A stretch of DNA of 64,000 nucleotides from contig CANPBX010000006.1 of NCBI GenBank assembly GCA_947572385.1, positions 1 to 64,000 on the forward strand. The letters are read 5' to 3'. The first letter of the stretch is position 1. Each line of letters starts with the position of its first letter. This DNA comes from an uncultured Clostridia bacterium (GTDB taxonomy: Bacteria; Bacillota; Clostridia; Oscillospirales; Acutalibacteraceae). The translations under genes and the position numbers were made by a program. The notes below the pieces were generated by a model, which was given only the letters and a program-made list of their open reading frames with translations, made no database searches and had not been told where the DNA came from. Below, in pieces: positions 52,725 through 61,229 of the stretch.

Positions 52725-54173
52725 ATGGCAAAGTACGACCCCAGATCCCTGCACGCGGAGGAGTTCATCAATGATGAAGAAATACAGGAAACCCTCCGCT
52801 ATGCCGAGGAGAACAAGCGCAACGTGGAGCTCATTGACCAGATTCTCGAGAAAGCCCGGCCCCAAAAGACCGAGACCGGCTGCGTCTGCTCGGGACTTAC
52901 CCACCGGGAGGCCTCGGTGCTGCTGGCCTGCGATATCCCGGAGAAGATCGAGAAGATGTACGAGATCGCCGAGGAAATAAAGCTGGCCTTTTACGGCAAC
53001 CGCATAGTCATCTTCGCGCCGCTGTATCTCTCAAACTACTGCGTCAACGGCTGCGTATACTGCCCCTATCACGCGGTGAACAAGCATATCCCCCGAAAGA
53101 AGCTCACCCAGGAGGAGGTCGAGGCCGAGGTCATAGCCTTACAGGATATGGGGCACAAGCGGCTGGCTATAGAGGCCGGAGAGGACCCGGTCAATAATCC
53201 AATCGAGTATATTCTGGACTGCATCAAGACCATTTACAGCGTCCACCACAAAAACGGCGATATCCGCCGGGTGAACGTAAATATCGCTGCCACCACCGTT
53301 GAGAATTACCGCAAGCTGAAGGAGGCCGGTATCGGCACCTATATCCTGTTCCAGGAGACCTACCACAAGAAGTCCTATGAGCAGCTGCACCCCACCGGCC
53401 CCAAGCATAACTATGACTACCACACCGAGGCCATGGACCGGGCCATGGAGGGCGGCATTGACGACGTGGGTCTGGGGGTGCTGTTCGGGCTGGAGCTCTA
53501 TAAGTACGAATTTGCGGGGCTTATTATGCACGCCGAGCACCTGGAGGCCGTCCACGGCGTGGGCCCCCACACCATAAGCGTGCCCCGTTTAAAGCGGGCC
53601 GATGACATCGACCCCGACCAGTTCGACAACGGCATCGACGACGAGATCTTTGCCCATATCACCGCCTGCATACGCCTTGCGGTGCCCTATACCGGCATGA
53701 TAATCTCTACCCGGGAGACCGAGGCCGTGCGCTCGAAGCTTCTGCGCCTGGGCATCTCCCAGGTCAGCGGCGGCTCCCGCACCTCTGTGGGCGGCTACAC
53801 CCAGGAGGAGCGCCCCCACGACACCGAGCAGTTCGACGTGTCCGACCAGCGCACCCTGGACGAGGTTGTCCGCTGGCTGATGGAGAACGGCCATATACCC
53901 TCCTTCTGCACCGCCTGCTATCGGGAGGGCCGCACCGGCGACCGCTTCATGAGCCTTTGCAAGAACGGCCAGATACTCAACTGCTGCCACCCCAACGCCC
54001 TGATGACCCTCTCGGAGTACATGGAGGACTATGCCAGCCCCGAGACCAAAGAGGTGGGCTATAGGATGGTCGAGGATGAGCTTAAACGGATACCCAAGGA
54101 CAAGGTCCGGGAGATAGCGGAGCAGAACATTAAAGATATCAAAAACTCCAACAGAAGGGATTTCAGGTTCTGA
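52725..54173 (+). CDS. hydG: [FeFe]-hydrogenase maturase HydG
   Basis: Radical-SAM tyrosine lyase that supplies CO and CN- ligands for the H-cluster; 482 residues. Seen: N-terminal cluster motif with Cys106, Cys110 and Cys113 (NYCVNGCVYC), and the C-terminal second cluster Cys395, Cys398 and Cys421 (CX2CX22C) that separates HydG from ThiH. Ribosome-binding site AAAGGAG 9 nt before the ATG. 77 bp separate it from the methyltransferase. Confidence 0.97.
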   Translation: MAKYDPRSLHAEEFINDEEIQETLRYAEENKRNVELIDQILEKARPQKTETGCVCSGLTHREASVLLACDIPEKIEKMYEIAEEIKLAFYGNRIVIFAPLYLSNYCVNGCVYCPYHAVNKHIPRKKLTQEEVEAEVIALQDMGHKRLAIEAGEDPVNNPIEYILDCIKTIYSVHHKNGDIRRVNVNIAATTVENYRKLKEAGIGTYILFQETYHKKSYEQLHPTGPKHNYDYHTEAMDRAMEGGIDDVGLGVLFGLELYKYEFAGLIMHAEHLEAVHGVGPHTISVPRLKRADDIDPDQFDNGIDDEIFAHITACIRLAVPYTGMIISTRETEAVRSKLLRLGISQVSGGSRTSVGGYTQEERPHDTEQFDVSDQRTLDEVVRWLMENGHIPSFCTACYREGRTGDRFMSLCKNGQILNCCHPNALMTLSEYMEDYASPETKEVGYRMVEDELKRIPKDKVREIAEQNIKDIKNSNRRDFRF

Positions 54174-54174
54174 T

Positions 54175-54660
54175 ATGCTTGTAAAAACCGATAACGGCAG
54201 CGAGCTGCTTGAGATGGTCACAGTGGCCGAGGACGAGGCCGCGAAGCTTTACAGCCCCATAAACTGCTGCCTTGGCGTGGTGAGGCTGGGAGACGACTAT
54301 CTTATGGGCTGGAACAAGTGGCGGCAGGACTGGGAGATATTCGGCGGCTGCCGGGAGGACGGCGAGAGCTTGAGAGAGTGCATCGACCGGGAATGTCTGG
54401 AGGAGCTGGGACTTTCGGGGCTCAGTTGGACCTTTATCGGGCTCATGCACTGCAAGATGGCCCCCGACTACTTTGACCCCCAGTGGCACTACGAGTACGG
54501 CGGGATATACGGCGTTACTCTGCCCCGCGAGTGTCTGGAAGTCATTGAAAAGAGCCGGACTGACCGGGAGGAGATCGAAAAGTTGGCTCTTTATGGCAAG
54601 GTCAAGGGCAGGGAAAAGATCGCCGTTATTGATGAGAAGCTGTTGGAATTTTGGAAGTGA
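54175..54660 (+). CDS. Nudix hydrolase
   Basis: 161 residues. Seen: a full Nudix box GGCREDGESLRECIDRE followed by LEELGL. The N-terminal half has GVVRLGDDYLMGWNKWRQDWEIFGG, part of the Nudix fold (only fragments quoted). Target nucleotide unknown. It begins 1 bp after the hydG stop, so it is translated with hydG, which is an uncommon neighbour in maturation operons. Confidence 0.88.
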   Translation: MLVKTDNGSELLEMVTVAEDEAAKLYSPINCCLGVVRLGDDYLMGWNKWRQDWEIFGGCREDGESLRECIDRECLEELGLSGLSWTFIGLMHCKMAPDYFDPQWHYEYGGIYGVTLPRECLEVIEKSRTDREEIEKLALYGKVKGREKIAVIDEKLLEFWK

Positions 54661-54672
54661 GGGGTGAAGATC

Positions 54673-54870
54673 GTGAGAAAATGTCTGCGCTGCGAAACCG
54701 TCATGCAGGAGAATTTAGCCCTCTACAGTTCGGACAGCCACTGGCGTATTGTGGCTGCGGAACCCAAAGCGCTTTTCCCAAAATCGGTAGGAAAGCTTTG
54801 CTGTGCCGTATGTCCGAAGTGTGGATACACGGAGTTGTATGTCGACATATCAGATGAAGGGAGAGAATGA
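54673..54870 (+). CDS. Zinc-ribbon-like small protein, GTG start
   Basis: 65 residues. GTG at 54673 has GAGGGG 8 nt upstream; an in-frame GTG at 54664 is too close to that site. Seen: two CxxC pairs, KCLRCE at the N-terminus and CPKCGYTELYV at the C-terminus, with a spacer of about 45 residues, consistent with a zinc ribbon. No function recognised. Overlaps hydF by 4 bp (ATGA), so it is translationally coupled to hydF. Confidence 0.75.
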   Translation: MRKCLRCETVMQENLALYSSDSHWRIVAAEPKALFPKSVGKLCCAVCPKCGYTELYVDISDEGRE

Positions 54871-56078
54871 CTATGAGCCTGAATGATACCGTATCGTCGG
54901 AGCGCCCCCATATCGCCTTTTTCGGTATGCGCAACGCCGGGAAGTCCAGCCTTGTGAACGCCGTGACCGGCCAGCAGCTGGCGGTGGTGTCCGATGTAAA
55001 GGGCACCACTACTGACCCTGTGCAGAAAGCTATGGAGCTGCTGCCTATAGGCCCGGTCGTGATAATTGATACCCCAGGGCTGGACGACGAGGGTGAGCTT
55101 GGCAAGCTGCGTGTAGAGAAGTCACGGCAGATATTGGCTAAGACCGACATCGCCGTACTGGTGGTGGACGCGTTGCAGGGGCTTAGCGAGCTTGATAAGG
55201 AGCTGCTGATGCTGTTCAAAGAAAGAAGCCTCCCCTACTGCATTGCGTACAATAAAGCTGACCTTCTGCCAGAGCACACACAGCTTGGCGAAGACTCATT
55301 GTATGTGAGCGCAAAGACAGGTGACGGCGTAACTGCTCTCAAAGAAAAGCTTGGGACCTTTGCCGGCAAAACTGGCAACAAGCGCCGTATTGTAGCCGAC
55401 CTGCTGAGCCCCGGGGACCTGGCAGTGCTGGTGACGCCTATAGATGCTGCCGCGCCCAAGGGTCGGCTGATTCTCCCTCAGCAGCAGACCATGCGGGATA
55501 TTCTCGATGCACACTGTGCTTTTGTCACCTGTCAGACTGATGAGTTGGCTGCAACTCTTGGAATGCTTGCAAAGAGGCCGAGAATTGTGATAACCGATTC
55601 ACAGGCCTTTCAGAAGGTCGCCAAAGTCACGCCAAAGGATATACTTCTCACCTCCTTCTCCATACTGTTCGCCAGATATAAAGGCAGCCTGCCCATTTTA
55701 GTGCATGGTGCGGTACAGCTATCGCGGTTAAAGGACGGCGACCCGGTGCTTATCTCCGAGGGCTGCACCCACCATCGTCAGTGCGGGGATATCGGCACTG
55801 TGAAGCTGCCGGGCTGGATAGAGAAGTTTACTGGCGTAAAGCCCGCGTACACCTTCACCTCCGGAGGGGAGTTTCCAGAGGACCCAAAGGACTATAAGCT
55901 GGTGGTACACTGCGGCGGCTGTATGCTCAATGAAGCGGAGATGAAAAGCCGGGTAGCCCGAGCTAAAAAGGCCGGTGTGCCCATAGTGAACTATGGCGTC
56001 GCTATCGCCCATATGCACGGCATACTGCGCCGAAGCCTGGAGGCTTTCCCGGACGTGCTTGAGCTGCTGGATAAGTGA
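54867..56078 (+). CDS. hydF: [FeFe]-hydrogenase maturation GTPase HydF
   Basis: Scaffold GTPase that receives the diiron precursor and transfers it to HydA; 403 residues. Seen: G1 GMRNAGKS (20-27), G3 DTPGLDDEGEL, G4 NKADLL, a dimerisation domain, and the C-terminal cluster ligands CTH (Cys300, His302) and CGGC (Cys349, Cys352), i.e. CxH-x46-CxxC. Followed by a strong terminator that ends the hyd operon. Confidence 0.96.
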   Translation: MTMSLNDTVSSERPHIAFFGMRNAGKSSLVNAVTGQQLAVVSDVKGTTTDPVQKAMELLPIGPVVIIDTPGLDDEGELGKLRVEKSRQILAKTDIAVLVVDALQGLSELDKELLMLFKERSLPYCIAYNKADLLPEHTQLGEDSLYVSAKTGDGVTALKEKLGTFAGKTGNKRRIVADLLSPGDLAVLVTPIDAAAPKGRLILPQQQTMRDILDAHCAFVTCQTDELAATLGMLAKRPRIVITDSQAFQKVAKVTPKDILLTSFSILFARYKGSLPILVHGAVQLSRLKDGDPVLISEGCTHHRQCGDIGTVKLPGWIEKFTGVKPAYTFTSGGEFPEDPKDYKLVVHCGGCMLNEAEMKSRVARAKKAGVPIVNYGVAIAHMHGILRRSLEAFPDVLELLDK

Positions 56079-56098
56079 GAAAATTGTCAATATAGCCT

Positions 56099-56141
56099 AA
56101 AATAGAGCAGCCAAGCCGGATATGCTTGGCTGCTCTATTTT
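56099..56141 (+). terminator. Intrinsic terminator after hydF
   Basis: AAAATAGAGCAGCCAAGC, 7-nt loop, GCTTGGCTGCTCTATTTT: an 18-bp stem with flanking A and T runs, so it could work in both directions. Confidence 0.9.
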
Positions 56142-56159
56142 ACTTCTACTCATTCCCTT

Positions 56160-56188
56160 TTGAACGAAAATCTGCTATACTTTATTAT
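56160..56188 (+). promoter_or_regulatory. Sigma-A-type promoter of proBAC
   Basis: TTGAAC (56160-56165), 17-bp spacer, TATTAT (56183-56188), about 35 bp before the preferred proB start and just after the hyd terminator. Confidence 0.7.
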
Positions 56189-56223
56189 GCTAACACTTTG
56201 AAATGATTGGGGAAATGGATATA

Positions 56224-57045
56224 ATGAAAATCAAGAGGCTAGTCGTCAAGGTAGGAACATCTACTTTGACCCACACCTCCGGCAGTCTTGAACTGCGGAG
56301 CATGGAACGTCTGGTGCGTGTGCTCAGTGACCTGTCTGGAGCCGGGCATGAGGTGATACTTGTAACATCAGGGGCCATAGCCGTAGGCACAGCCCGTATC
56401 GGACTGGCTGAACGCCCGTCATCTCTCAGGATGAAGCAGGCTGCCGCTGCAGTGGGACAGTGCCGGATGATGCATATATACGATAAGCTTTTTTCTGAGT
56501 ATAACCGTACCATGGCACAGATACTGCTCACCGGCGAGGACGTGGAGGACCCTTCCCGGGCGGAGCACCTGCGCAGGACTTTCTCTGCGCTGCTGGAGCT
56601 TGGGGTAATCCCTGTTGTAAATGAAAACGACTCTGTGTCTTCCGCAGAGATAGAGACAGGGCGGCACAAGGTGCTGGGCGACAATGACACCCTTTCGGCT
56701 ATAGTCGCTTCACTCTGTGGTGCGGACCTGCTGGTGCTGCTCAGCGATATCGACGGTCTGTACAGCGCTGACCCGCGCACAAACCCTCAGGCTGTGCTTC
56801 TGCACAAGGTGGCTGAACTAACCCCGGATATACTGGGTATGGCGGGCGGCGCCGGTACCTGGCAGGGAACCGGCGGGATGGCGACTAAGCTCTCTGCGGC
56901 AAAGATAGCGATGGATGCCGGGTGCGATATGGTGATTGCAAACGGCGGGCAGCCTGATGCACTATATGGAATAGTTGATGGTGAGAATATTGGAACAAGA
57001 TTTATCGCAAAAGGAAAGGCAGGTGCCACTGATGACAAAGCTTGA
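56224..57045 (+). CDS. proB: Glutamate 5-kinase
   Basis: First step of proline synthesis from glutamate. The frame is open from an ATG at 56203; the ATG at 56224 gives MKIKRLVVKVGTSTLT, the usual family start, and is preferred (273 residues). Seen: KVGTSTLT, VTSGAIAVG, NENDSVS and LLSDIDGLYSADPR, with GTGGMATKLSAAKIA at the end. There is no C-terminal PUA domain, as in many Clostridia. Overlaps proA by 14 bp. Confidence 0.95.
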   Translation: MKIKRLVVKVGTSTLTHTSGSLELRSMERLVRVLSDLSGAGHEVILVTSGAIAVGTARIGLAERPSSLRMKQAAAAVGQCRMMHIYDKLFSEYNRTMAQILLTGEDVEDPSRAEHLRRTFSALLELGVIPVVNENDSVSSAEIETGRHKVLGDNDTLSAIVASLCGADLLVLLSDIDGLYSADPRTNPQAVLLHKVAELTPDILGMAGGAGTWQGTGGMATKLSAAKIAMDAGCDMVIANGGQPDALYGIVDGENIGTRFIAKGKAGATDDKA

Positions 57046-58279
57046 AGCTCAATGTGCTGCAGCTAAGCGGGCAGCCTATACACTGTCCGCTGCAGAGACC
57101 GCCAAAAAAAACATGGTTTTGGAGGCTATGGCTGAAGCTCTGACAAAACAGCATAAGCGCTGGCTGATGGCAAATGAACAGGATTTGAATGCAGCGAGAG
57201 AAGGAGGTATGCGCTCCTCACTGTTGGATAGATTGGCACTCACACCAGAGCGCATTGCCGGAGTTGTTGACGGCCTGCGCCAAGTCGCGGCCCTCCCCGA
57301 CCCCATTGGCGAGGTAGACCATATGGAGACTAGGCCAAACGGGCTTATTATAGGCAGGCGGAAGGTACCCCTGGGCGTGGTGGCTATGGTATATGAGGCC
57401 AGACCAAATGTGACCGTAGACGCCGCCGCACTTTGCCTAAAATCCGGCAACGCCTGTGTTCTGCGGGGCGGCAGTGAGGCTATACACTCAAACCGTACTG
57501 CAGTGGAGATAATGAGAGAAGTCCTCGTGGGCGCAGGGCTACCTGAAGACAGCATCTCTTTAGTACAGGACACTGACAGGGAAACCGTAAATGAGCTGAT
57601 GCGTCTGGACAAGTATATTGATGTGCTGATCCCCAGAGGCGGCGCGGGACTTATCAGGGCTGTTGCCAAAAATGCCAGCGTACCGGTGATCCGCACCGGC
57701 GAGGGGGTCTGCCATGTGTATATTGACCGTGAGGCAGACCTTGATATGGGTGCAGCTATTTTAGAGAATGCTAAGTGCTCCCGCCCGTCTGTATGTAATG
57801 CCGCTGAGTGTGTGGTTATCCACCGGGAAGCCGCAGAGGAATTTTTAAGCAAAGCTGTGCCGCTGCTAGACAAGCATAATGTCGAACTGCGCTGCGACAG
57901 CGAGGCTCTTGCTATTTTAGGCTGCAGAGGCGTTCCTGCCGATGACAGCGACTGGGATACTGAGTATGGTGACTACACCCTGGCAGTTAAAATCGTTGGC
58001 AGCGCTCAGGAGGCCGTTGAATTTATAAACGCTCATTCTACTGGGCACTCAGAGAGTATCATAACAAACAATAACTTTACCGCCCAGCATTTCCTTGACG
58101 TTGTAGATGCCGCTGCAGTTTATGTAAATGCCTCAACCAGATTCACCGACGGCGGCGAGTTCGGACTTGGCGCTGAGATAGGTATATCCACTCAAAAGAT
58201 GCACGCCCGAGGGCCCTTGGGTCTTAAAGAACTTACAAGCAGTAAATATGTGGTCTATGGGCAGGGGCAGGTGCGTTAG
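57032..58279 (+). CDS. proA: Glutamate-5-semialdehyde dehydrogenase (gamma-glutamyl phosphate reductase)
   Basis: Second step of proline synthesis. I use the ATG at 57032 (MTKLEAQC, about 415 residues), inside the proB end; a longer frame from 56975 lies within proB. Seen: VPLGVVAMVYEARPNVTVDA, LIPRGGAGLI, the catalytic cysteine region NAKCSRPSVCNAAECVV (partly quoted) and FGLGAEIGISTQKMHARGPL. Followed by proC 14 bp later. Confidence 0.96.
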   Translation: MTKLEAQCAAAKRAAYTLSAAETAKKNMVLEAMAEALTKQHKRWLMANEQDLNAAREGGMRSSLLDRLALTPERIAGVVDGLRQVAALPDPIGEVDHMETRPNGLIIGRRKVPLGVVAMVYEARPNVTVDAAALCLKSGNACVLRGGSEAIHSNRTAVEIMREVLVGAGLPEDSISLVQDTDRETVNELMRLDKYIDVLIPRGGAGLIRAVAKNASVPVIRTGEGVCHVYIDREADLDMGAAILENAKCSRPSVCNAAECVVIHREAAEEFLSKAVPLLDKHNVELRCDSEALAILGCRGVPADDSDWDTEYGDYTLAVKIVGSAQEAVEFINAHSTGHSESIITNNNFTAQHFLDVVDAAAVYVNASTRFTDGGEFGLGAEIGISTQKMHARGPLGLKELTSSKYVVYGQGQVR

Positions 58280-58293
58280 AAAAGGAGAAAATT

Positions 58294-59112
58294 ATGTTAA
58301 ATCAAAAAGATCGGCCTACATTTGGTTTTATTGGCACCGGCAATATGGGGGGCGCTTTGGCGAGAGCTGTCTGCCGCAAGGTGCCGGGTGAAAAGGTATT
58401 TTTATCCAACCGAACATACTCGAAAGCGGCAGTGCTGGCTTCGGAGCTTGGCTGCGTAGCTGAGACAGATAATAGTGCCGTGGCTCATAAGGCAAAGTAC
58501 ATATTTCTTGGAGTAAAGCCCCAGGGAATGTCTGCATTGCTTGAAGGCCTCTCCCCTGTTTTCAAAGCCCGTGAGGATCGTTTTATCCTGGTCAATATCG
58601 CCGCCGGACTGGATATTGCTAAAATACAGGTGATGGCTGGCGCTAATTATCCGGTGATACAGCTAAAGCCTAATACGCCTGTAGGTATTGGCGAGGGCAT
58701 GAGCCTGTATCTCAGCAGCCCGGAGGTTGAAGCGGAGGAAGAAGCTGTATTTCTGGAGGCATTGGAGGCCTCTGGGAGGCTATCCCCATTGCCGGAAAAA
58801 CTTATGGATATAGGCGGCATCCTGGCGGGCTGTGGGCCGGCGTTCGTAGACATATTCATAGAAGCCCTTGCGGACGGCGGCGTGGCCTGCGGACTGCCAA
58901 GAGCACAGGCTGTTGATCTTGCGGCCCAGATGGTAGCAGGCTCTGCACGGCTTGTGCTGGAAAGCGGAAAGCATCCAGGACAGTTAAAGGATGAAGTGTG
59001 CTCCCCTGGCGGGGTCACCATTCAGGGAGTGAGGAAGCTGGAAAGCCTTGGATTTAGGAGCGCGGTGATGGAGGCCGTCATAACGGCCTATGAAAAAAAT
59101 CTGTCCATGTGA
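58294..59112 (+). CDS. proC: Pyrroline-5-carboxylate reductase
   Basis: Last step of proline synthesis; 272 residues. Seen: N-terminal NADPH loop FIGTGNMGGAL, QLKPNTPVGIGEGM, and the C-terminal ALADGGVACGLPRAQAVDLA (partly quoted), SPGGVTIQGV. RBS AAAGGAG 8 nt before the ATG. Last gene of the proBAC operon; the two-way terminator at 59121-59153 follows. Confidence 0.96.
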   Translation: MLNQKDRPTFGFIGTGNMGGALARAVCRKVPGEKVFLSNRTYSKAAVLASELGCVAETDNSAVAHKAKYIFLGVKPQGMSALLEGLSPVFKAREDRFILVNIAAGLDIAKIQVMAGANYPVIQLKPNTPVGIGEGMSLYLSSPEVEAEEEAVFLEALEASGRLSPLPEKLMDIGGILAGCGPAFVDIFIEALADGGVACGLPRAQAVDLAAQMVAGSARLVLESGKHPGQLKDEVCSPGGVTIQGVRKLESLGFRSAVMEAVITAYEKNLSM

Positions 59113-59120
59113 AGAAGCAC

Positions 59121-59153
59121 AAAATGAGGAGCGCATTACACGCTCCTCATTTT
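59121..59153. terminator. Bidirectional terminator between proC and rnpB
   Basis: AAAATGAGGAGCG, 7-nt loop, CGCTCCTCATTTT: 13-bp stem with A and T runs on both sides. It lies 8 bp after proC and just after the 3' end of the convergent RNase P RNA gene, so it can end both transcripts. Confidence 0.9.
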
Positions 59154-59156
59154 AAT

Positions 59157-59526
59157 GTGACCAAGTCTATAAGCCGAGTTCTGTCTTGAGCAGTCATCTA
59201 TCTTGGCCTGCCGTTACCAGCAGGCTCACGCCACCTCCACAGAGCGCGCGGGCCACGCTTTCCCATCAAAGGGACGCTCCTCCACGGTGTTGCTTCGGAT
59301 AGGGTTTACAGGGCCGCAGAGTTCCCCCTGCGCCGGTGAGCTCTTACCTCGCCTTTCCATCCTTACCAAAGGCTGCGCTAACGCAGACCTCTGGCGGTAT
59401 ATCTCTGTTGCACTTTCCCTGGGGTCACCCCCGGCGGCGGTTAGCCGTTATCCTTGCCCTATGAAGCTCGGACTTTCCTCAGACGCGCGCTTTTGCCTCG
59501 CGCCCGCAACTGCCCGGCTTGCTCAC
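59157..59526 (-). ncRNA. rnpB: RNase P RNA component (bacterial type A)
   Basis: Catalytic RNA that matures tRNA 5' ends. On the minus strand: the conserved CR-I region GGAAAGTCCGAGCTTCATAG, the internal GATGGAAAGGCGAGGTAAGAG, and the 3' signature GACAGAACTCGGCTTATAGA. The terminal GTGAGCAAG (5') and CTTGGTCAC (3') pair as P1 with one mismatch. The arrangement fits type A rather than the Bacillus type B. Length about 370 nt. The ends are estimates from P1 pairing and the promoter at 59533-59561. Confidence 0.92.
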
Positions 59527-59532
59527 AGTCTT

Positions 59533-59561
59533 ATTTTAGTGTAAAGCCGGCTCTCTGTCAA
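59533..59561 (-). promoter_or_regulatory. Sigma-A-type promoter of rnpB
   Basis: Minus strand: TTGACA (59556-59561), 17-bp spacer, TAAAAT (59533-59538). The minus-35 box overlaps the pncB stop codon. The predicted start at about 59526 fits the P1 5' end. Confidence 0.85.
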
Positions 59562-61036
59562 TAGTTTTTTTCCGAGAGCATACGGTTCTTCTCGTTCCAG
59601 AGCTCCTGGGACAAGTCAACGTAGTAGCTATGTGGGTTTTCAAAGCGTGTGACCTCCTCCCATAGGGTGTCTACCTGGGCTGCGCAGTAGGCTTTAATGG
59701 CATTAAGGGCCCTCGGGGTGTAGACACACTCGCCATGCTTGAATATTTGCGTCAGCAGCGGCACCGCGTGAAAGTTTTCAACCGTCTTGCGCTTCCAGGT
59801 GTGGTTGGGGTCAAAGAGCACATATGGCTGTTCTTCATCGATTATCTCATCGTGCATAGTGACAACGTCCGCAATGGCCTTGTCTGTCTCCTTGTCAAAG
59901 AGCCTCCACAAATTTTTAAAACACGGAGTCGTAATCTTTACCACATTTTCGCTTATCTTAATTTTAGGTTTGACTGTGCCATCAGGATTCTCTACTCCCA
60001 CCAGCTTATACACACCGCCGAACACCGGCTCGGATGAAGACGTTATCAACCGCTCGCCAACACCGAAGGAGTCCACCTTTGCGCCTTGTATAAGCATGTC
60101 CCTTATAATATATTCATCAAGGGAGTTTGAGGCACATATCTGGCAGTCCTCAAACCCTGCGTCATCCAGAAGCTTACGGGCCTTACGGGATAGATAGGTT
60201 ATGTCTCCGCTGTCTATCCGTATGCCCGACGGACGATATCCGTTAGGTACAAGCACCTCGTTGAAGACCTTTATAGCGTTGGGTACACCAGACTTCAGCA
60301 CATTATAGGTGTCGACCAACAGTACACAGTTATTTGGGTAAGCCTTTGCGTAAGCTTTAAAGGCATCGTACTCAGTATCGAACAGCTGCACCCAGCTATG
60401 GGCCATGGTACCCAGCGCGGGCACCCCGAAAAGCTGGTCGCTGATAGTACAGGCAGTACCAGCGCAGCCGCCGATATATGCTGCCCTAGCTCCGTGTACA
60501 GCGCCGTCAAAGCCTTGAGCCCGGCGGGAGCCGAACTCCATCACCGCCCTGCCCTGGGCAGCACGTACTATGCGATTGGCCTTTGTTGCAATAAGGCTCT
60601 GATGGTTGATACAGAGCAGTACCATGGTCTCGATAAACTGGGCTTGTATTACCGGGCCCCGAACGGTAACAATAGGCTCACCGGGAAAAATCGGCGTTCC
60701 CTCTGGAATGGCCCACACATCGCAGGAAAATCTGAAATCCCGCAGATAATCCAGAAACTCCTCACTGAACATATTCCGGCCGGAGAGATATGCAATATCC
60801 TCCGGGGAGAAATGCAGCCCCTTCAGGTATTCGACCAGCTGCTCCACACCGGCCATTATGGCAAAGCCGCCGTTATCTGGCAGTTTTCGGAAAAACATAT
60901 CGAAATAACATACGGTATCCTTGAAGCCCTCCAGAAAATATCCGTTTGCCATGGTGATCTCATAAAAATCGGTAAGCATTGTAAGCTCACGCTGGGAAAA
61001 GCTTTTGCTCAATTGAATCGTCCTCTCTGATTCCAC
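59558..61036 (-). CDS. pncB: Nicotinate phosphoribosyltransferase
   Basis: Salvages nicotinate to nicotinate mononucleotide for NAD synthesis; 492 residues, the long Firmicutes type. Seen: N-terminal LTDFYEITMANGYFLEG, EFGSRRAQGFDGAVHGARAA (partly quoted), the His-region GTMAHSWVQLFDTE (catalytic-site histidine), VDTYNVLKSG, and SGDITYLSRKAR at the phosphoribosyl site. Its minus-10 (TATAAT, 61052-61057) lies just upstream. Divergent from the XRE gene. Confidence 0.95.
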   Translation of the reverse strand: MESERTIQLSKSFSQRELTMLTDFYEITMANGYFLEGFKDTVCYFDMFFRKLPDNGGFAIMAGVEQLVEYLKGLHFSPEDIAYLSGRNMFSEEFLDYLRDFRFSCDVWAIPEGTPIFPGEPIVTVRGPVIQAQFIETMVLLCINHQSLIATKANRIVRAAQGRAVMEFGSRRAQGFDGAVHGARAAYIGGCAGTACTISDQLFGVPALGTMAHSWVQLFDTEYDAFKAYAKAYPNNCVLLVDTYNVLKSGVPNAIKVFNEVLVPNGYRPSGIRIDSGDITYLSRKARKLLDDAGFEDCQICASNSLDEYIIRDMLIQGAKVDSFGVGERLITSSSEPVFGGVYKLVGVENPDGTVKPKIKISENVVKITTPCFKNLWRLFDKETDKAIADVVTMHDEIIDEEQPYVLFDPNHTWKRKTVENFHAVPLLTQIFKHGECVYTPRALNAIKAYCAAQVDTLWEEVTRFENPHSYYVDLSQELWNEKNRMLSEKNY

Positions 61037-61051
61037 ATCTATTTTTGCCTT

Positions 61052-61080
61052 ATTATAGCAGGCAACTTGAAAAAAGTACA
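61052..61080 (-). promoter_or_regulatory. Probable promoter of pncB
   Basis: Minus strand: TATAAT at 61052-61057; 17 bp upstream TGTACT, a poor minus-35 (3 of 6). Plausible but weaker than the other promoters here. Confidence 0.5.
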
Positions 61081-61130
61081 GCCTTATTTTTCCATTTTAG
61101 CACATTGACAAATTTATTTCTTAAAAGGGG

Positions 61131-61159
61131 TTGATTTTTTACAAATGCGCTATTATAAT
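61131..61159 (+). promoter_or_regulatory. Sigma-A-type promoter of the XRE gene
   Basis: Plus strand: TTGATT (61131-61136), 17-bp spacer, TATAAT (61154-61159). An A+T-rich leader of about 70 nt follows to the ATG at 61230. Confidence 0.75.
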
Positions 61160-61229
61160 ATGAAATAAAAGAAAATATCTTACGTAGAATTTGAAGTTAA
61201 AACTAACATATTTAGGGGAGTGAATATTA

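Noticed and set aside
53139..54489. Long minus-strand frames antisense to hydG and the Nudix gene
   Set aside because: Shadows of G+C-rich codons; no motifs, no ribosome-binding sites, and hydG motifs on the plus strand are decisive.
59203..59544. 113-residue plus-strand frame
   Set aside because: Lies antisense to the RNase P RNA, whose conserved elements explain the sequence.
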